The notes below the pieces were generated by a model. It did no database searches. It was not told where the DNA came from and saw only the letters and a program-made list of their open reading frames with translations. A stretch of 64,000 nt of DNA from JBKECO01 sp047974745 (GTDB taxonomy: Bacteria; Bacillota; Clostridia; Lachnospirales; Lachnospiraceae). Positions 1 to 9,147 of this stretch are shown here, one piece after another. The stretch lies in the NCBI GenBank assembly GCA_047974745.1, contig JBKECO010000006.1:16505-80504 (forward strand), read 5' to 3'. Every line of letters starts with the position of its first letter. The first letter of the stretch is position 1. Position numbers and translations under genes: made by a program.

Positions 1-842
1 TTCGGAGCAAAATCATTTAGAATAGCTTCGAAGGAAGCATAGGAGCAAACTCTGTCATCATGACCATATCCCATGATCATACTGCGATCCAGCCCATAAT
101 CTCTTGCTTCACCAGCTGGAACGATCTCGATTTCAGCAGAAATAAAGTCCTCCTCAGATACCCCATAAGCTTCATCCAGCATCTTCATGATGTTAGCTTT
201 AACAAGGTCCTTCTCTTTCTCATCTCCGGCCACCAACGGAATGCTCCCAATCAGAACATCCATTTTCTCACCTTCGATAAAAGTGCCTGCTTTCTTTGCG
301 AGCTGATCTGCCGAGAGGTGGATCAGCAGGTCACTTACACCAAATACAGGATCATTATTGTCATCTCCTATATTGACGGAAACCTTCGATCCATCTTTTT
401 TAACGAACACTCCATGCAGGGCAAGCGGAACAGCAAGCCATTGGTATTTCTTTACGCCACCATAGTAATGGGTATCTAAAAGTGCCATCTCCGTATCTTC
501 GTAGAGGGGTACCTGCTTTAAATCAAGTCTTGGTGAATCGATATGAGCACCCAGAATGTTCATACCTTTTTCCATATCCTCTTCTCCGATCACAAATAAT
601 GCTATAGACTTATCCATGTTGTTGACATAGACTCTGTCTCCCGACTTTATCTCCCGATTCTCAGCGATATATTGATTCAAGTCGACAAATCCTTCTTCCT
701 TTGCCCGTGTCTCAAATTCAACAATACATTCTCTTTCAGTTTTACATACCGATAAGAACTGTCGGTACTGTTCTGCAAAATCAAAGACAACTTTTCTTTG
801 TGTTCCTTCTGGATATTTGCTCCATGCATTCTTTTTTTTCAT
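1..842 (-). CDS. M18 family aminopeptidase (C-terminal part outside window)
   Basis: Cytosolic zinc-dependent aminopeptidase of the M18 (aspartyl aminopeptidase) family, which releases N-terminal residues from peptides. I translated about 280 residues from an ATG at 840-842; the reading frame runs off the window start, so roughly the last third is missing. The stretch GAHIDSPRLD (residues 98-107) is the M18 metal-binding signature, and GYGHDDRVCSY near residues 265-275 is a second conserved block. It sits 31 bases after hprK on the same strand and probably belongs to the ftsH-uvrC-hprK transcription unit. Family assignment is firm; substrate preference is not visible. Confidence 0.9.
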   Translation of the reverse strand, partial: MKKKNAWSKYPEGTQRKVVFDFAEQYRQFLSVCKTERECIVEFETRAKEEGFVDLNQYIAENREIKSGDRVYVNNMDKSIALFVIGEEDMEKGMNILGAHIDSPRLDLKQVPLYEDTEMALLDTHYYGGVKKYQWLAVPLALHGVFVKKDGSKVSVNIGDDNNDPVFGVSDLLIHLSADQLAKKAGTFIEGEKMDVLIGSIPLVAGDEKEKDLVKANIMKMLDEAYGVSEEDFISAEIEIVPAGEARDYGLDRSMIMGYGHDDRVCSYASFEAILNDFAP

Positions 843-873
843 TACGATTGCTTCTTTCTATATTTATTATGAT

Positions 874-1806
874 TTATTCTTCATTTTTATTGAGATTAGC
901 CTGAACTCTGCGATATAATTCGTGAGCTGCATTGTAGCCCATCTTCTTCTGTCTATGGTTGATGGCTGCTGCTTCACAGATCACTGCCAGATTACGGCCC
1001 GGACGAATTGGCAGAGAATAGCAAACCACTTTACTGCCTAAATACTCGATATGTTCTTCCTCGAGACCTAATCTGTCATAGTCGTTCTCTTTTTTCCAGT
1101 CTTCTAGTTTTATAACGAAATCGATTTTTTGATTTACTTTAACGCTTTCCACTCCGAACAAGGTCTTAACATCCAGGATTCCAATTCCTCGCAGCTCGAT
1201 AAAGTATCTTGTTATATCCGGTGAAGTGCCCATAAGGGTATGTTCATTCACTTTTCGGATCTCCACAACATCATCTGTTACCAAACGGTGACCACGTTTA
1301 ATCAGCTCAAGTGCAGCTTCGCTCTTACCAATTCCACTTTCACCGGTAATCAGCAGACCTTCTCCGTAAACATCTACCAGCACTCCATGAATCGTAATAC
1401 ATGGTGCGAGTTCTTCATTCAGTGTATAGATCAGTTCAGCCATAAATTCAGATGTACCGCGCTCTGTTCCCATTACAGGAATCTTGCTTTTATTTGCCTC
1501 TGCCAAAAAAGCCTCATCCGGCTGAAAGCCGCGGCTAAAAATTACACAGGGCATATCATACCCTAAGAACTGCCTGTAGATCTCTTCCCTGCGTTCTTCA
1601 GTCTGTCTTTGAAGATATGCATATTCTACCATTCCGATGATCTGTACTCTGTGCTGTTCAAAATGCTCAAAGTAGCCACTAAGCTGTAATGCGGGCCGAT
1701 TTACATCGGATAGAACGATACTGCGTTCATCTAAATCCAGATCATTTGTGAAGTTCACAAGATGCATCGATTCTACAATCTTTGATACTTTAACACCATC
1801 CACCAT
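874..1806 (-). CDS. hprK: HPr kinase/phosphorylase
   Basis: Bifunctional enzyme that phosphorylates or dephosphorylates Ser46 of HPr and so drives carbon catabolite control in Firmicutes. At 310 residues it has the family's normal length. The Walker A loop GESGIGKS is at residues 155-162, preceded by the conserved ITIHGVLVD block (137-145) and followed by the family signature ELRGIGILDV (204-213). The N-terminal 130 residues match the HprK N-domain. It follows uvrC by 107 bases that contain a stable hairpin. Its presence fits a cell whose many sugar operons would be under CcpA/HPr control, although I found no convincing cre site in this window. Confidence 0.97.
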   Translation of the reverse strand: MVDGVKVSKIVESMHLVNFTNDLDLDERSIVLSDVNRPALQLSGYFEHFEQHRVQIIGMVEYAYLQRQTEERREEIYRQFLGYDMPCVIFSRGFQPDEAFLAEANKSKIPVMGTERGTSEFMAELIYTLNEELAPCITIHGVLVDVYGEGLLITGESGIGKSEAALELIKRGHRLVTDDVVEIRKVNEHTLMGTSPDITRYFIELRGIGILDVKTLFGVESVKVNQKIDFVIKLEDWKKENDYDRLGLEEEHIEYLGSKVVCYSLPIRPGRNLAVICEAAAINHRQKKMGYNAAHELYRRVQANLNKNEE

Positions 1807-1874
1807 ATGCTGCTCCTTTTCCTAATTCGGTTTCCATTGTCTGAAACAGGTATATACATTGAATATTATGATAT

Positions 1875-1901
1875 CAGGGTCAAAATCCCTTTTGACCCCT
1901 G
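1875..1901 (-). other. Hairpin between uvrC and hprK
   Basis: The left arm CAGGGTCAAAA (1875-1885) pairs with TTTTGACCCCTG (1890-1901), an 11-bp stem with one bulged base and a 4-base loop. Neither strand shows a U-tract after the stem, so it is not a typical intrinsic terminator. It may be an RNA processing or stability element separating uvrC and hprK messages. Confidence 0.55.
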
Positions 1902-1913
1902 CATCACATTATA

Positions 1914-3809
1914 TCATAAATCTAAAGGTGCTTCAACAGAGCCAATGTTCTGCGTATGGAAGAAATCAAATACTGATCGTGCACTCTGCTCGGTCATCCC
2001 ATCCGTATTGGCAAGCTCTTCTAAGGTCGCCTTTTTGATAGAGTCGAGAGACTCATATTTTTTCATAAGTGCCTTTCTTCTGGCAGGTCCAATTCCTTTG
2101 ATATCATCTAAAATAGAATGGACTTGTCCCTTTGTCCGAAGGCTTCTGTGGTACTCGATCGCAAATCGATGCGCTTCATCCTGAATGCGTGTTATCAGAT
2201 GGAATCCTTCTGAATTTTTATCGATCGGAATTTCCTCATTCTGGTAAAACAATCCTCTGGTCCGGTGATGGTCGTCCTTCACCATTCCACAGACCGGAAT
2301 ATCGATTCCTAATTCCCCCAGAACCGTTAGTGCAATATTGACCTGTCCTCTGCCGCCGTCCATCATGATCAGATCCGGAAATTTCGTAAAGCTTCCATAA
2401 TTCGGATCCTGCTCCTGCTCTTTTAGTTCCTGCAATTCTTCCAGACCATGTGCGAATCGTCTTGTCAGAACTTCTCTCATTGAGGCATAATCATCTGGAC
2501 CACTTACCGTCTTTAATCGAAATTTTCGATAATCACTTCTTGCTGGTCTGCCCTTTTCATATACAATCATAGAACCGACTGACTGAAATCCACTGATATT
2601 AGAAATATCATATGCTTCGATTCGCAGGAGTCTTTCCACGCCGATCAGCTCTGCGATCTGTTTGACGGCTCCGATGGTACGACCTTCTTCTCGTTTTAGC
2701 TTCTCTCGATCTAATTCAAGAATTCGCTCTGCATTCTTTTGAGCCAGCTCGACAAGCTTTTCCTTGGAACCCTTTTGCGGAATATCCAGATAGACCTTTT
2801 GTCCCCTCTTTTTTGCCAGCCATTCAGAGACGACACCAATCTCAGTCAGGCTGTCCGGCAGCATTATATGACGAGGAATGAATGGTGTTCCGGAATAATA
2901 CTGCTCTATGAATGCTGATAAGATCTGACTTCTTGAATTCTCTGAAGCTACCTTCATATAAAAGTGCTCTCTGCCGATCAGCTTTCCATTTCTTATAAAG
3001 AACACTTGAACCACTGCATCTTGATCGTCACTGGCGAGACCAATAACATCCTTATCTTCTCCGTCTGTGTTGATCATCTTTTGCTTTTGAGCCACCATTC
3101 GAACATTTTCCAGAAGATCACGAAAGTCCTTTGCCTTCTCAAATTCCATTTGCTCAGATGCATCATACATCTGTTTCTCAAGATCCTTTAATATCTGCTT
3201 GTAATCACCCATTAGAAATTTTATTGCTTTATCCACGCGGTCTCTGTAATCTGATTCACTGATATAGCCCTGACAAGGTGCCATACACTGCTTGATATAG
3301 TAATTCAGGCACGGGCGCTCCTTCCCAATATCCTTTGGCAGAACGCGGCTGCAGGTCCGGAGACCATATAATTTATTCATCAGCTCTATGGTTTCTTTTA
3401 CTGCGCCGGCATTCGAATAGGGACCGAAATACTTTGATTTATCTTTTTTCATGATCCTGGAAAAAACGACTCTTGGATAAGTCTCATCCACAGTCACTTT
3501 AATATAAGGATACGTCTTATCATCACGAAGCATCGTGTTGTATTTTGGCTGATACTCTTTAATCAGGTTATTTTCTAGTACCAGGGCTTCCAGTTCTGTG
3601 TCTGTGATAATATATTCGAATCGCTGAATCTGACGGACCATCTGAATCTTCTTTAGTCCTTCATTATAGCTTGCACGAAAATACTGTCTCACTCGCTTTG
3701 TGAGAGAGACAGCCTTTCCAATATAGATTATAGTATCATTTTTATCGTGCATAAGATAAACTCCCGGTTGATCCGGGAGTTTCTTTAATTCTTCTTCTAT
3801 CTCAAACAT
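1914..3809 (-). CDS. uvrC: UvrABC excinuclease subunit C
   Basis: Endonuclease subunit of nucleotide excision repair that cuts on both sides of a lesion after UvrB loading. The 631 residues show a GIY-YIG nuclease domain at the N-terminus (PGVYLM at 15-20, IIYIGKA at 27-33), four cysteines C153, C167, C175 and C179 matching the UvrC Fe-S cluster positions, a UVR motif around 215-240 (FEKAKDFRDLLENV), an RNase H-like second nuclease domain, and a C-terminal helix-hairpin-helix (GIGPARRKAL). The start follows GAGG closely, and ftsH ends 9 bases upstream, so the two are surely cotranscribed. Confidence 0.97.
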   Translation of the reverse strand: MFEIEEELKKLPDQPGVYLMHDKNDTIIYIGKAVSLTKRVRQYFRASYNEGLKKIQMVRQIQRFEYIITDTELEALVLENNLIKEYQPKYNTMLRDDKTYPYIKVTVDETYPRVVFSRIMKKDKSKYFGPYSNAGAVKETIELMNKLYGLRTCSRVLPKDIGKERPCLNYYIKQCMAPCQGYISESDYRDRVDKAIKFLMGDYKQILKDLEKQMYDASEQMEFEKAKDFRDLLENVRMVAQKQKMINTDGEDKDVIGLASDDQDAVVQVFFIRNGKLIGREHFYMKVASENSRSQILSAFIEQYYSGTPFIPRHIMLPDSLTEIGVVSEWLAKKRGQKVYLDIPQKGSKEKLVELAQKNAERILELDREKLKREEGRTIGAVKQIAELIGVERLLRIEAYDISNISGFQSVGSMIVYEKGRPARSDYRKFRLKTVSGPDDYASMREVLTRRFAHGLEELQELKEQEQDPNYGSFTKFPDLIMMDGGRGQVNIALTVLGELGIDIPVCGMVKDDHHRTRGLFYQNEEIPIDKNSEGFHLITRIQDEAHRFAIEYHRSLRTKGQVHSILDDIKGIGPARRKALMKKYESLDSIKKATLEELANTDGMTEQSARSVFDFFHTQNIGSVEAPLDL

Positions 3810-3818
3810 ACATCCTCA

Positions 3819-5840
3819 CTATTTTGATTCTGTCACGTCCTCTTCCACATCAGACTCGGGGCTGTTTTCAATTTGATTTTCAGCTGCGACTTCTTCTGCT
3901 TTTGTCTCGGAGCTGTTTTCAATCTGTTTTACTGGCACGACCGGCTCAGGTATGCCCTTGAGTTCACGGAATATTTTCATGAATTCTTTACCTGTAATCG
4001 TTTCATGCTCAAATAGGTATTCGGAAACTTTATCCAGAACCTCCTTATCATCCTGAAGCATCTGTTTTGCTTTAGCGTAGGAGTCCGTTATGATCTTGAG
4101 AACCTCACGGTCAATTTCTGCCGCTGTTTCATCTGCACAGTCCATGGCAGCTCTTCCATCGAGGTATTGATTTTCTACGGTTACAAGTCCCATCATACCA
4201 AATTTCTCAGACATACCGAATCTGGTAATCATAGCCTTTGCGATTTTTGTTGCCTGCTCTATATCGTTTGCAGCTCCACTGGTGATGGATCCAAATTTTA
4301 CGTCTTCTGCTGCTCGTCCACCCATATATACTACAATCCTGGCAAGCAGTTGTTCTTTTGTATCCAGGAACTTCTCTTCCTCCGGTGTCTGTAATGTATA
4401 ACCAAGGGCTCCCATTGTTCTTGGGACGATCGTTATCTTTTGCACTGGCTCTGTGTTTTTCTGAAGTGCCGTTACCATTGCATGTCCCACTTCATGATAG
4501 GCTACGATTCTTCTTTCTTTCTCACTCATTGCCCGGTCTTTCTTCTCTTTTCCACCAACAGCAACAAGTTCGAATGCCTCAAACAAGTCTTCCTGACTTA
4601 CAAATTTACGATTATTTTTCACTGCATTGATCGCTGCCTCATTGATCATATTTGCAAGATCTGACCCAACAAGACCAGCTGTTGCAAGTGCAATGGCGTC
4701 AAGATCCACAGATTCATCCATCATAACATCCTTGGCATGTACCTTGAGAACCTCAAGGCGTCCCTTTTGATCTGGACGGTCTACTATAATTCGCCGGTCG
4801 AATCGACCTGGACGAAGCAGTGCTTTATCTAAGACCTCTGGGCGATTCGTTGCTGCTAAGATCAAAAGTCCTTTGGAGGTATCAAATCCATCCATCTCAG
4901 CAAGCAGCTGATTCAGTGTCTGCTCTCGCTCGTCATTTCCTCCGCCAAAACGCGAATCTCTGCTCTTACCAATCGCATCGATCTCATCTATAAATATAAT
5001 ACATGGTGCCTGTTTCTGAGCTTCTTTGAACAGATCTCGAACTCTGGAAGCTCCCACGCCAACGAACATCTCGACAAAATCAGAGCCCGCCAGTGAAAAG
5101 AATGGCACCTTTGCTTCTCCGGCAACCGCTTTTGCTAATAATGTCTTACCCGTTCCTGGCGGTCCCACCAGCAAGGCTCCCTTCGGCAGCTTCGCACCGA
5201 TCTGGGCATATTTTTGCGGATTATGAAGAAAATCTACGACCTCTACCAGAGAATCCTTTGCTTCATCCTGACCTGCAACATCCTTAAATGTCACACCGGT
5301 CGTCTTTTCAACATATACCTTTGCATTGCTCTTTCCAACACCCATCATTCCGCTGCCACTTCCCATTCTTCTCATAAGAACCCCCATGAGAATCCAGATG
5401 ATAGCGATAGGAATGATAAAACTGAGTATATTTGCGATCCATGTGGATGTATTATCTGGAATATACCCATTGATCTCCACACCATTGGCATCCAGCAAAG
5501 GAACTAGCTCCGTACTCGTATCCATTCCGGGAATCATTCCAGTATAATACGTAACAGTATATGGCACATCTTCATCCGTCTCAACGGCCTTTGGCACGAT
5601 ATCGATCTGTGATGCAGTGAAGCTGACCGACTCGATCTCATCATTTTCGACCATTTCAATAAACTTCGTATAAGATATCTTCTGCGTGGCAATCTGATTG
5701 AACTGATTGGAAAGCAGGCTCATTACAAAGAGGGCAACAAGGGATACCATAATAAAGGTCAGCATTATCTGACCGTTTTTATTATTTTTATTATCATTTC
5801 CATTATCATTTTTGTTATTGTCTGGTTCCTGATTACTCAT
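3819..5840 (-). CDS. ftsH: ATP-dependent zinc metalloprotease FtsH
   Basis: Membrane-anchored AAA+ protease that degrades misfolded membrane and regulatory proteins. The 673 residues contain an N-terminal Asn/Lys-rich tail, transmembrane helix 1 (about 25-45), an extracytoplasmic segment, helix 2 (about 134-156), a Gly/Met-rich linker, Walker A GPPGTGKT (226-233), Walker B (281-289) and the zinc motif HEVGH (449-453). The C-terminal tail is acidic and repeats QIENS twice. The ATG follows GGAGG with 7 bases spacing. It is first in the ftsH-uvrC-hprK-aminopeptidase run and divergent from pyrG. Confidence 0.98.
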   Translation of the reverse strand: MSNQEPDNNKNDNGNDNKNNKNGQIMLTFIMVSLVALFVMSLLSNQFNQIATQKISYTKFIEMVENDEIESVSFTASQIDIVPKAVETDEDVPYTVTYYTGMIPGMDTSTELVPLLDANGVEINGYIPDNTSTWIANILSFIIPIAIIWILMGVLMRRMGSGSGMMGVGKSNAKVYVEKTTGVTFKDVAGQDEAKDSLVEVVDFLHNPQKYAQIGAKLPKGALLVGPPGTGKTLLAKAVAGEAKVPFFSLAGSDFVEMFVGVGASRVRDLFKEAQKQAPCIIFIDEIDAIGKSRDSRFGGGNDEREQTLNQLLAEMDGFDTSKGLLILAATNRPEVLDKALLRPGRFDRRIIVDRPDQKGRLEVLKVHAKDVMMDESVDLDAIALATAGLVGSDLANMINEAAINAVKNNRKFVSQEDLFEAFELVAVGGKEKKDRAMSEKERRIVAYHEVGHAMVTALQKNTEPVQKITIVPRTMGALGYTLQTPEEEKFLDTKEQLLARIVVYMGGRAAEDVKFGSITSGAANDIEQATKIAKAMITRFGMSEKFGMMGLVTVENQYLDGRAAMDCADETAAEIDREVLKIITDSYAKAKQMLQDDKEVLDKVSEYLFEHETITGKEFMKIFRELKGIPEPVVPVKQIENSSETKAEEVAAENQIENSPESDVEEDVTESK

Positions 5841-5925
5841 TTTTCATCCTCCAAAAGAACTCCGATCTGTCTCTGAATTCTTTTAACTAAAATATATAGT
5901 GCAAAAATATGACTATTTTAGTATT

Positions 5926-5954
5926 ATTATAGGTGTTCATACTTTCAAAAGCAA
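5926..5954 (-). promoter_or_regulatory. Probable sigma-A promoter of ftsH
   Basis: Reading the minus strand, TTGCTT (5949-5954) and a perfect TATAAT (5926-5931) are separated by 17 bases, about 85 bases before the ftsH start. No HrcA or CtsR operator was recognised nearby. Confidence 0.6.
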
Positions 5955-6028
5955 GATGACATTATCCTCTTTTTCTAAAGTTTTTCTAAATTAGTTTCCC
6001 TGAATAAAGTGAAATATCTAATATGTAC

Positions 6029-6057
6029 TGGATTTCTAGATTTTAAAGTTGTATAAT
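6029..6057 (+). promoter_or_regulatory. Possible pyrG promoter
   Basis: A perfect TATAAT lies at 6052-6057, about 60 bases before pyrG. The matching -35 hexamer is poor (TGGATT-like at 17 bases). The start region does not begin with the GGG run used for reiterative-transcription control of pyrG in Bacillus, so that mechanism is not supported here. Confidence 0.4.
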
Positions 6058-6117
6058 AATTTGGTTATTGTAAAAATAAAACCCATGAAATTTTCATATA
6101 AATAAGGAGGAGACCCT

Positions 6118-7725
6118 ATGCCTGTTAAATATGTATTCGTCACTGGCGGTGTCGTTTCAGGTCTTGGAAAAGGTATTACAGCTGCATCACTTGGACGTTT
6201 ATTAAAGGCTCGTGGCTACAAAGTCACAATGCAGAAATTCGACCCTTACATCAATATCGACCCTGGAACCATGAATCCAATTCAGCACGGAGAGGTTTTC
6301 GTTACAGATGATGGAGCAGAAACTGACCTGGATCTGGGTCATTATGAGCGATTTATTGATGAAAGTCTGACTAAAAATTCCAATGTTACAACAGGAAAGA
6401 TCTACTGGAGCGTTCTGCAAAAAGAACGACGCGGTGATTTTGGCGGTGGGACCGTTCAAGTCATTCCTCACATCACGAACGAAATCAAAAATCGTTTTTA
6501 TCGAAATTTTACTACAGATGAAACTCACATCGCTATCATTGAAGTGGGTGGTACTGTTGGCGATATCGAAAGCCAGCCTTTTCTGGAAGCGATCCGCCAA
6601 TTCCAGCATGATGTCGGCCGTGAAAATGCTATGCTGATCCATGTGACTCTAATTCCATATATCAAAGCTTCCGGCGAACTGAAAACAAAGCCGACCCAGG
6701 CAAGTGTAAAGGATCTTCAGGGCATGGGTATTCAGCCGGATGTTATTGTTTGCCGGTCCGAACACCCTCTCGATCAAGGACTTAAGGACAAGATTGCATT
6801 GTTTTGCAATGTCCCAAATCACCATGTACTTCAAAATCTGGACGTTGAATATCTATATGAGGCACCACTTGCAATGGAAAAAGAAGATCTTGCGACCGTT
6901 GCATGTGATTGTCTGAAACTGCCCTGCCCGGATCCAGATCTTTCTGACTGGGTGGAGATGGTAGAGAATCTCCGAAATCCTGATAAAGAAGTCAATATCG
7001 CTCTTGTGGGAAAATACACACAGCTTCACGATGCATATATTTCTGTTGTAGAAGCCTTAAAGCATGGTGGTATTGTAAGCCGTGCAACAGTCAATATAAA
7101 CTGGGTGGACTCTGAGATGCTTACTGAGAGTAATGTTTCTGAGATGTTAAAGAATATGCATGGCATTATCGTACCTGGCGGATTCGGAGATCGAGGCGTA
7201 GAGGGTATGATCACAGCTGCGAAATATTCCCGAGTGAACAAAATCCCTTATCTGGGTCTTTGTCTTGGAATGCAAGTTGCGATCATTGAATTCGCACGCA
7301 GCGTTTGTGGTTTTCATGATGCACACAGCATCGAACTGGATCCGCAGACAACGCACCCTGTCATCTCACTGATGCCAGATCAGGACGGTGTGGAGGATAT
7401 TGGCGGTACACTTCGGCTCGGTTCCTACCCTTGTGCTTTGGAAAAAGGTTCCAAAGCTCAGGAGCTATATGGTGCAGAACTGATACACGAAAGACATCGT
7501 CACAGATATGAAGTGAATAATGATTTCAGATCGATACTGACACAAAAAGGACTGCGTCTTTGTGGTATCTCACCTGATGGCAGAATCGTTGAAATGATTG
7601 AAAATCCAGAGCACCCGTGGTTCCTTGCGACACAGGCTCATCCTGAGCTGAAGTCCCGACCGAACAGACCACACCCACTCTTTAAAGGCTTTATTGATGC
7701 TGCGATACGCCAGCTATCACTATAA
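6118..7725 (+). CDS. pyrG: CTP synthase
   Basis: Converts UTP to CTP with ATP and glutamine. The 535 residues comprise an N-terminal synthase (amidoligase) domain with the P-loop-like GGVVSGLGKG (10-19) and a C-terminal class I glutamine amidotransferase domain with the nucleophile Cys382 in GLCLGMQ and the oxyanion-hole block PGGFGDRG (353-360). Length and motifs are normal. The ATG is preceded by a strong AAGGAGGAG. It is monocistronic: divergent from ftsH and closed by a terminator. Confidence 0.98.
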   Translation: MPVKYVFVTGGVVSGLGKGITAASLGRLLKARGYKVTMQKFDPYINIDPGTMNPIQHGEVFVTDDGAETDLDLGHYERFIDESLTKNSNVTTGKIYWSVLQKERRGDFGGGTVQVIPHITNEIKNRFYRNFTTDETHIAIIEVGGTVGDIESQPFLEAIRQFQHDVGRENAMLIHVTLIPYIKASGELKTKPTQASVKDLQGMGIQPDVIVCRSEHPLDQGLKDKIALFCNVPNHHVLQNLDVEYLYEAPLAMEKEDLATVACDCLKLPCPDPDLSDWVEMVENLRNPDKEVNIALVGKYTQLHDAYISVVEALKHGGIVSRATVNINWVDSEMLTESNVSEMLKNMHGIIVPGGFGDRGVEGMITAAKYSRVNKIPYLGLCLGMQVAIIEFARSVCGFHDAHSIELDPQTTHPVISLMPDQDGVEDIGGTLRLGSYPCALEKGSKAQELYGAELIHERHRHRYEVNNDFRSILTQKGLRLCGISPDGRIVEMIENPEHPWFLATQAHPELKSRPNRPHPLFKGFIDAAIRQLSL

Positions 7726-7740
7726 TTTACATTAAGAACA

Positions 7741-7776
7741 AAAGGAAGGAGCAGAAGCCTGCTCCTTCCTTTTTTT
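7741..7776 (+). terminator. Intrinsic terminator after pyrG (probably bidirectional)
   Basis: A perfect 11-bp stem (7744-7754 with 7759-7769), an AAGC loop and seven Ts close pyrG. On the opposite strand the stem is followed by TTTTG, so it can also end the convergent DUF6472-like gene. Confidence 0.92.
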
Positions 7777-7789
7777 GCTATTCTATTTG

Positions 7790-7966
7790 TTACATCTGGT
7801 GCTTTACCACCAGATATTCATCCCCATTCTTAAAGTATGGGCAGCTTTTATATGTGGAATCTAAAAATCTGGCCATCTCATCCTCATCCAGACTGACAGA
7901 ACAAAAGTATTCCTCCATCTCCTCATCATATGCATTGTACATACAGTTATCACAATCCATATACAT
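7790..7966 (-). CDS. DUF6472-like small Cys-containing protein
   Basis: A 58-residue ORF found by reading the minus strand. It starts MYMDCDNCMYNAYDEE, contains the acidic block SVSLDEDEMARFL and ends SCPYFKNGDEYLVVKHQM. The paired CxxC at the N-terminus, a third and fourth cysteine (FCSV, SCPY) and the DEDEM block match my memory of the clostridial DUF6472 family, whose function is unknown; the cysteines could bind a metal. A GGGGG run precedes the start, and the NYN gene ends only 14 bases upstream, so both are probably one transcript. Confidence 0.75.
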   Translation of the reverse strand: MYMDCDNCMYNAYDEEMEEYFCSVSLDEDEMARFLDSTYKSCPYFKNGDEYLVVKHQM

Positions 7967-7980
7967 ATTTTCTCGACCCC

Positions 7981-8961
7981 CTACTTCTTTCCTTTTTTTG
8001 ATGTACCGTGAGATCGTTTTTCCGTTACGGCAGATGCAGGCTCCGTTTTGTCATTGATATGAACCCGCTTTGTATTCCCCTGAGTCACGATCAAAAGTCC
8101 TACAATACTGGACACCAACTTCTGCCATGAGGAATATCCATACTCCTGCACTTTGAAATTCGGATAACGATTATGAAGGTGCTGTCCTAAAAGTCCTAGG
8201 TCTATTCCCTTGCTAGCGCAGGACTTCACTTCATTTACAATGAATTTTTGAAGATCTTCCATAGGGAGTGCATTCTGTTTCAGACTTACATAATAAGAAT
8301 TTTCGATCTTTGTCAGAACAAAGGAATCCATTTCCTCAAGAAATTTGGACAGAGAGCTATATCCATAATTTCTGACATCAAAATCAGAATATTTCTTTAC
8401 CAGAGAGCTTCCCACTTCCCCTAATCCTGTTTTCCTTCCGCTGTTCTCATTTGCGAGCACCAGTTCTGCAATGGCTTCTTCTATTTTTTTGGAAGAAATA
8501 TTTTCTTTGACTTCGTCTTCATTTCCTGTTTCCAGCAAAATTTCCAGATTTGTAAAAATTGAGCAGGCTGCCTTAAAAGACTTTGGTGTTTTCGTTTCGC
8601 CCATTCCAATGACATCCATCCCCGACTCCCTCAGTCGCGTGGCCAGCCTTGTAAAATCTCCATCGCTGGATACAAGACAGAATCCATCAAGATGTCCGGT
8701 ATACAAGATATCCATCGCATCTATGATCAACGCTGAGTCCGTTGCATTTTTTCCTACGGTATTGCTGAACTGCTGAATAGGAGTGATTGAATGCCCCAGA
8801 AGCTCCTCTCTCCATTTTGATGCCTGATTGCTTGTCCAGTCTCCATAGATTCGTTTATATGTTACAACACCATACTTCGTCATCTCATCGAGGATCGCAG
8901 CAATATATTTTGCTGACACGTTATCCGAATCGATCAATACGGCATAATGTTTATCTTCCAT
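7981..8961 (-). CDS. NYN domain protein with two OST-HTH/LOTUS domains
   Basis: A predicted RNA-processing protein of 326 residues. The N-terminal 140 residues form a NYN (PIN-like) nuclease fold with acidic residues D11, D13, D75, D81, D100 and D102 in the expected LIDSDN, ATDSALIIDAMD and VSSDGDF blocks. Two winged-helix OST-HTH/LOTUS-type repeats follow at about 160-226 and 235-302, each carrying a GYSS motif (YGYSSLSKFL and YGYSSWQKLV). LOTUS domains are known to bind RNA or G-quadruplexes. The C-terminus is basic (SKKGKK). Domain calls are good; substrate is unknown. Confidence 0.85.
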   Translation of the reverse strand: MEDKHYAVLIDSDNVSAKYIAAILDEMTKYGVVTYKRIYGDWTSNQASKWREELLGHSITPIQQFSNTVGKNATDSALIIDAMDILYTGHLDGFCLVSSDGDFTRLATRLRESGMDVIGMGETKTPKSFKAACSIFTNLEILLETGNEDEVKENISSKKIEEAIAELVLANENSGRKTGLGEVGSSLVKKYSDFDVRNYGYSSLSKFLEEMDSFVLTKIENSYYVSLKQNALPMEDLQKFIVNEVKSCASKGIDLGLLGQHLHNRYPNFKVQEYGYSSWQKLVSSIVGLLIVTQGNTKRVHINDKTEPASAVTEKRSHGTSKKGKK

Positions 8962-9026
8962 TTTTACCTCCTGTTGTCAGATGATTGTCATCTGACTTTG
9001 TTTTCGTTATAATACATTTGATTACA

Positions 9027-9135
9027 GTGCCAAAAGTGTTTCGCCACGTCATGCTTGCATGTAAGTGGTAGTAACACTTTATGGCACGCCCCACAATGAG
9101 GTGGCAGTAATACTTTATGGCACGCCCCACAATGA
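9027..9135. repeat. Palindromic repeat element with duplicated right arm
   Basis: GTGCCAAAAGTGTT (9027-9040) is the inverse of AACACTTTATGGCAC (9073-9087) apart from one bulged base. Inside it CCAC pairs with GTGG, and ATGC-TT-GCAT forms a small apical hairpin. The right arm is then repeated: 35-base units at 9065-9099 and 9101-9135 share nearly every base (period 36). It lies in the divergent gap between the NYN and TraX genes. The left half resembles a stretch at 22582-22600, suggesting a dispersed repeat family. Confidence 0.75.
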
Positions 9136-9147
9136 AAGGAATATTTC

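Noticed and set aside
1807..2184. 125-residue plus-strand ORF opposite uvrC
   Set aside because: Antisense shadow of uvrC without ribosome site; the same applies to the many other ORFs that lie opposite or out of frame within real genes.
5990..6117. pyrG attenuation by reiterative transcription
   Set aside because: No GGG-C start and no terminator hairpin in the leader could be found.
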